Part shown: piece after piece, positions 31,201 through 33,519 of the stretch
Position numbering within the stretch: the stretch's first letter is position 1
How the letters are laid out: each line of letters starts with the position of its first letter
Assembly: GCA_002496385.1 (NCBI GenBank)
Contig: DAJR01000056.1
Coordinates: forward strand, 1 to 33,519
Source: Methanomassiliicoccales archaeon UBA147
GTDB lineage: Archaea; Thermoplasmatota; Thermoplasmata; SG8-5
DNA: 33,519 nt
Direction: 5' to 3'
Notes under the pieces: generated by a model
Told to the model about the DNA's origin: nothing
What the model saw: the letters and a program-made list of their open reading frames with translations, nothing else
Databases searched by the model: none
Translations under genes and position numbers: made by a program

Positions 31201-31344
31201 TCTAGGGTCTAGGGTCTAGGGTTGCTAACATATGTTTTATGCTGGCTGTTTATTACAGCCAGCATTCCCCAGACCCTTTACTGCATCTTGTGAGCAAAGA
31301 CCCTAGCCCCTTTCTCACATTTTGCAGGCAAAGACCCTAGCCCC
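31201..31344. repeat. Short tandem and direct repeats plus palindrome between sepF and rpl15e
   Basis: Left part (31201-31222): three tandem TCTAGGG units. Middle: ATGCTGGCTG (31239-31248) with CAGCCAGCAT (31256-31265), a perfect 10-bp stem with a 7-nt loop. Right part: GCAAAGACCCTAGCCCC occurs twice (31294-31310 and 31328-31344, 34 bp apart), with a partial AGACCCT at 31271. The right units are complementary to the left ones (AGACCCTAG against CTAGGGTCT). The block lies between the two divergent promoters and could hold operator sites or a transcribed structure. No gene is visible in the 353-bp gap. Confidence 0.6.
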
Positions 31345-31360
31345 AATTCATTAAGCAAGT

Positions 31361-31370
31361 ATTTTATAAT
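31361..31370 (+). promoter_or_regulatory. TATA box of rpl15e
   Basis: ATTTTATAAT, a strong archaeal TATA box. The expected start of transcription, about 27 nt downstream, is near 31393, almost exactly at the first base of the structured leader and about 118 nt before the rpl15e ATG. Confidence 0.6.
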
Positions 31371-31392
31371 GCGTCCATTTACATGCAGTTCA

Positions 31393-31511
31393 GAGTGCGG
31401 GTGTGAACCCGACAGTCACGGGATGCGTCCCGTCGGAGATGTGCCGAGCGGCATGTTCAGCATGCCGCGAGAAGGTGAATCCGCAAACATCCAGAAATGG
31501 AGAGTGTACAC
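31393..31511 (+). promoter_or_regulatory. Structured 5' leader of rpl15e
   Basis: Stems seen: CGGGT-GTGA-ACCCG (31398-31411, GNRA loop); ACGGGA-TGCG-TCCCGT (31418-31433); GCGGCATG with CATGCCGC (31448-31455 / 31461-31468). Alternative pairings exclude the first stem: TGCGGGT (31396-31402) with ATCCGCA (31479-31485) closes the whole leader, and CCGAC (31409-31413) can pair with GTCGG (31432-31436). GGAG at 31499 is the ribosome site. Inference: autoregulatory ribosomal-protein leader or ligand-binding RNA. It could instead be an unrelated small RNA gene. No known riboswitch class was recognised. Confidence 0.5.
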
Positions 31512-32201
31512 ATGGCAACAAAAGCAGCAAAACCAGCGAAGCCCGCGGCAAAAGCCGCAGAGGCGAAAAAAGAAGAGGCACCTGCCCCGGCGACAGCAGC
31601 CGGAACAGCGGGCCACATCGGAATGTACGGGCGGATACGTGAGGCCTGGAAGAAGCCCCACGAATCCTACCTGAACGAACTCCAGTGGGAGAGAATGATA
31701 GAATGGCGCCAGCAGGAGGTCTTTTTCCGACTGGAACATCCCACGAGGCTTGACCGCGCAAGGTCACTGGGCTACAAGGCCAAGCAGGGCTATGTGGTCG
31801 TCAGGACCCGGGTCCGAAGGGGCAGCCTGAACAAGCCAAAGATCAGGAAGGGCAGGAGAGCCAAGCGCAGGGGCCGCGCCAAGATCACGATGTCCAAGAG
31901 CATCCAGCGAATAGCGGAAGAGCGCGTCGGCGCCAAATACCCGAACCTGGAAGTCCTCAACTCGTACTGGGTGGGCCAGGATGGAAGGCACAAGTATTAC
32001 GAGGTCATCCTCGTGGACCCCGACCACCCCGTGATAAAGGCAGACCCCAAGATCAACTGGATATGCAATCCGGCCAACACCAGAAGGGCTGAGCGCGGGC
32101 TCACGTCCGCGGGCAAACGCGGCAGGGCGCTTCACAAGAAGGGCAAAGGCACGGAGAAGGCCAGGCCATCAAGGCGGTCCCACGGCAAGAAGATCAAGTA
32201 G
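31512..32201 (+). CDS. rpl15e: 50S ribosomal protein L15e with an alanine/lysine-rich N-terminal extension
   Basis: Large-subunit ribosomal protein, 229 residues as drawn. The conserved part begins at about residue 38 (MYGRIREAWKKPHESYLNELQWERMIEWR) and includes LDRARSLGYKAKQGYVVVRTRVRRG, the basic KPKIRKGRRAKRRGR and the C-terminal GLTSAGKRGRALHKKGKG. The first ~37 residues are an added AKP-rich low-complexity tail (MATKAAKPAKPAAKAAEAKK...). The start at 31512 has GGAG 9 nt upstream; an ATG exactly at residue 38 would give the standard length but lacks a clear ribosome site. Transcribed alone from a strong TATA box through a long structured leader. Confidence 0.95.
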   Translation: MATKAAKPAKPAAKAAEAKKEEAPAPATAAGTAGHIGMYGRIREAWKKPHESYLNELQWERMIEWRQQEVFFRLEHPTRLDRARSLGYKAKQGYVVVRTRVRRGSLNKPKIRKGRRAKRRGRAKITMSKSIQRIAEERVGAKYPNLEVLNSYWVGQDGRHKYYEVILVDPDHPVIKADPKINWICNPANTRRAERGLTSAGKRGRALHKKGKGTEKARPSRRSHGKKIK

Positions 32202-32261
32202 ATCCCTGACTCATGTTTGCAGAAAAGAGTTCAGCTTTCTGAAGTTCGGGGCTCGGGAAAA

Positions 32262-32369
32262 GGGAAGCGTACGGAATGGCTGTCGAGCACAGCCATTGCT
32301 TCCGTCGCCGAATCCCGCTTCCCGCAATAACAATTAACCAACCAGGTTCCCGCTTCCCGCAATAACAAT
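32262..32369 (+). repeat. Hairpins and a 21-bp direct repeat after rpl15e
   Basis: GGGAAGCG (32262-32269) pairs with CGCTTCCC (32316-32323), enclosing a long hairpin: ACGGAATGGCTGT (32271-32283) with ACAGCCATT (32289-32297) and TTCCGT (32300-32305). A 21-bp direct repeat starting CCCGCTTCCCGC lies at 32314-32334 and 32349-32369, 35 bp apart. The rest of the 302-bp gap (32202-32503) is AT-rich promoter DNA. Could be a small RNA, a terminator complex or a MITE trace. Confidence 0.5.
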
Positions 32370-32466
32370 AATTATAGCATTGGCCACTATCATGGCATTA
32401 CTGTTTTATATGTTTTATAAGGCAAAAGTCAAGGAAAGTCAATAAAGCAATATCCGCACAAATCAT

Positions 32467-32494
32467 TTTATATTCGTAAGTTATTATCACTTAC
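32467..32494 (+). promoter_or_regulatory. Promoter and operator-like palindrome of the toxin-antitoxin pair
   Basis: TATA-like TTTATATT (32467-32474) is followed by GTAAGT (32476-32481) and ACTTAC (32489-32494), a perfect 6-bp inverted repeat with a 7-bp spacer, lying between the TATA box and the expected start of transcription (about 32497). A protein bound here would block transcription. The natural candidate is the AbrB domain of the downstream antitoxin. Confidence 0.5.
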
Positions 32495-32503
32495 AGGAAG
32501 AAA

Positions 32504-32797
32504 ATGTCCGAATACGAGGATTGGCTGGACGAGAAACTCGGAAAAAACGTCCTGTGGACCGCAACTGCCCGGGGCAAGCTGCTCACCAGGGATCTGACCG
32601 GGGAGGGTGTGAAGGAATGCCTCCTTTCCGGCGAGAGGCGGGAGACAGTGGACACCGAAAGTGGCCCCAAGATAGTCATCGAGAAAGCATTACACGACCC
32701 AATCTATGAGGCAATGGTGGTCGTCTATGTCGACTGCGAGGATTACTACCTGATAATATCCAACCACCTGAGAAAGAGGAAACAGAAACGGAAGTGA
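32504..32797 (+). CDS. Putative toxin of an MqsR/DUF4258-like pair
   Basis: 97 residues. The pattern of a helix with an LTGEGVKECLLSGERRETVD turn, then beta strands (GPKIVIEKAL, EAMVVVYVDCEDYYLIISNHLRKRK) resembles the BECR/DUF4258 ribonuclease-like fold that includes MqsR, but similarity is by layout only and no catalytic set is certain. The gene ends 4 nt before a zinc-ribbon/AbrB gene, the typical order toxin-antitoxin of MqsRA. Start ATG with AGGA just upstream. An operator-like palindrome sits at the promoter. Alternative: a small regulator of unknown type. Confidence 0.55.
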   Translation: MSEYEDWLDEKLGKNVLWTATARGKLLTRDLTGEGVKECLLSGERRETVDTESGPKIVIEKALHDPIYEAMVVVYVDCEDYYLIISNHLRKRKQKRK

Positions 32798-32801
32798 CCG
32801 A

Positions 32802-33131
32802 ATGGCGAAGAAGATGAGATGCTACAAGTGCGACGGAACCCTGGAAAGGACCAAGGACAAGGTCGAGGTACTGGAGGGCAGCGGTTTGTTCGAAGAGACA
32901 GAGGTCTTCAAATGCGGCAAGTGCGGCGAGGTTCTCCTGGACTCGGACCAGATAAAGGCCCTCCGCAAGAAGACCGATGTCCTCAAGATAAGGCGTAAGC
33001 TGGGAATCAGCGGGAACGCCCTTGTCCTGAGGATTCCGAAGGACCTGCAGAAGTTCTACGGGCTCGAAGAGGAGGATTTCGTGGAGATAATCCCCATCAA
33101 CAAGCACAGGTTCATTGTGGAAGTGGCTTGA
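32802..33131 (+). CDS. Zinc-ribbon / SpoVT-AbrB chimeric antitoxin-like protein
   Basis: 109 residues. N-terminal zinc ribbon of the YgiT/MqsA type (Cys7, Cys10, Cys38, Cys41; MRCYKCDGTLERTKDKVEV...FKCGKCGEVLLD), then an alpha-helical linker and a C-terminal SpoVT-AbrB swapped-hairpin DNA-binding domain (about 66-109: KLGISGNALVLRIPKDLQKF, VEIIPINKHRFIVEV). In classical MqsA the ribbon binds the toxin and an HTH binds DNA; here AbrB replaces the HTH. It follows the putative toxin by 4 nt. The frame continues, coding-like, after the TGA stop (see next entry). Confidence 0.75.
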   Translation: MAKKMRCYKCDGTLERTKDKVEVLEGSGLFEETEVFKCGKCGEVLLDSDQIKALRKKTDVLKIRRKLGISGNALVLRIPKDLQKFYGLEEEDFVEIIPINKHRFIVEVA

Positions 33132-33245
33132 ACTATCCGGGCAAATATCGCCCGCATCAACCACAAGGGCGATGTGGTCTCGGTGTTCATGGAGACGGCC
33201 AGCGAGATAAGGCTGAAGGTGAAGCATGCCGGGGAGGCTCAGTAA
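33132..33245 (+). pseudogene. In-frame coding-like remnant after the antitoxin stop
   Basis: The antitoxin frame stays open for 37 codons after its TGA (33129-33131), encoding a plausible peptide (NIARINHKGDVVSVFMETA, SEIRLKVKHAGEAQ) with codon use like neighbouring genes, and ends at a TAA that is the first part of the repeat element at 33241. It could be a tail cut off by a nonsense mutation, the end of another truncated gene, or a tnpB 3' remnant. No start codon with a ribosome site is evident. Confidence 0.4.
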
Positions 33246-33519
33246 ACTACCAGCCCCTAAACAGGCGAGGCATAGCCTCGTCTTAACGCTAACCAAGTAT
33301 GGTTAACGAAAGTGGCTGGCGTTTCTGGGTTGCATCAATGCCAGTGGATTCGGGGCTGTATGTTTACCATAGGGCAGTTATATGCCGAATCACAGATTCG
33401 GCAAACCCATTTTGAAATCTCAAAATGTAGCATGCCTGAATATCGAAGCTGGAAGGCTTCGATTTTCTTTGATTGTATGAGTACGGCATGCAACGGCATT
33501 TCACGTTTACTGCCCAACG
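33241..33519 (+). repeat. Palindrome-rich repeat element, copy 2 (plus, cut by window edge)
   Basis: Starts AGTAAACTACCAGCCCC and is homologous to the reverse strand of 28165-28387. Shared structures: CCAGCCCC with a later GGCTGG, GCATGCC (33430-33436) with GGCATGC (33485-33491), and inside it ATCGAAGC (33442-33449) with GCTTCGAT (33456-33463). This copy has extra hairpins: CGAGGCATAGCCTCG near 33268 and TGCCGAATCACAGATTCGGCA near 33390. It also contains ACAGGCGAGGCAT, the right-edge motif of the structured repeats, linking the two families. It continues past the window end. Confidence 0.6.

Noticed and set aside
31201..31222. Telomere-like TCTAGGG repeats
   Set aside because: Only three units, internal on an archaeal chromosome, with complementary units nearby; better read as regulatory or structural repeats.
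31393..31490. Known riboswitch (FMN, cobalamin or c-di-GMP type) in front of rpl15e
   Set aside because: Some short strings resemble these classes (GGTGAAT, GCATGCCGCGA), but the conserved cores are missing and the gene context does not fit.
31369..31674. Open frame overlapping the rpl15e leader and start
   Set aside because: It overlaps the hairpins and the L15e coding sequence in another frame and encodes arginine/glutamine-rich low-complexity residues typical of a shadow frame.
33129..33131. TGA after the antitoxin read as selenocysteine or tryptophan
   Set aside because: The AbrB domain ends naturally at this point, no SECIS-like hairpin is evident and other genes here use TGA as an ordinary stop.
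1..33519. CRISPR array, rRNA or tRNA genes
   Set aside because: No regularly spaced direct repeats with unique spacers, no rRNA-like sequence and no cloverleaf with T-loop consensus were found on reading both strands by eye.

Overview
The window is chromosomal DNA from an archaeon, most likely an uncultured Thermoplasmatota (Thermoplasmata or a Methanomassiliicoccales-like lineage). The evidence is the gene content: archaeal ribosomal proteins L40e and L15e, aEF-1beta with its zinc-ribbon partner, PurP, archaeal-type IleRS/LeuRS/PheS, Nre, an archaeal SepF and a bacterial-type DNA gyrase. The lineage call is inference from remembered family distributions. Many genes have a TATA-like box about 27 nt before the start codon, as expected for leaderless archaeal mRNAs.

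Layout. 1-2520 (minus): gyrB-gyrA operon, gyrA cut by the window edge. 2756-4258: rpl40e, a structured gap, then a PKD-repeat surface protein on the minus strand. 4371-13506 (plus): ileS with an unusual leader, then two adjacent 984-residue TPR proteins. 13544-13798: hairpins and a structured repeat. 13799-15657: aEF-1beta and zinc-ribbon operon (minus), purP (plus), a small membrane protein (minus). 15777-16837: a second copy of the structured repeat, a double winged-helix regulator and a small membrane protein. 16924-19835: nre, a SPL-like radical SAM gene and a TPD/CDIN1-type nuclease. 19964-28164: pheS-cysK, then a STAND-like AAA-TPR ATPase overlapping leuS. 28165-31158: repeat element, thioredoxin-fold/zinc-ribbon protein, a TtuA/NcsA tRNA thiolase, a KaiC-like ATPase and sepF. 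31159-33519: repeat-rich divergent region, rpl15e with a structured leader, hairpins and direct repeats, a toxin-antitoxin-like pair and a second copy of the repeat element.

Most genes are housekeeping: translation, tRNA charging and modification, topology, purine and cysteine synthesis, repair, division. The most interesting material is non-coding. (1) An 11-codon minigene with four consecutive isoleucine codons lies just before ileS, at leaderless spacing from a TATA box and inside an 8-bp inverted repeat; this is a candidate archaeal leader-peptide control. (2) The rpl15e transcript should begin with about 95 nt of compact, possibly bistable hairpins. (3) Two copies of a ~107-bp structured repeat show compensatory stem changes, and their interiors lie in opposite orientation relative to conserved flanks. 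(4) An MqsR/MqsA-like pair has a zinc-ribbon/AbrB chimeric antitoxin and a promoter palindrome. No CRISPR array, rRNA or tRNA gene was seen.
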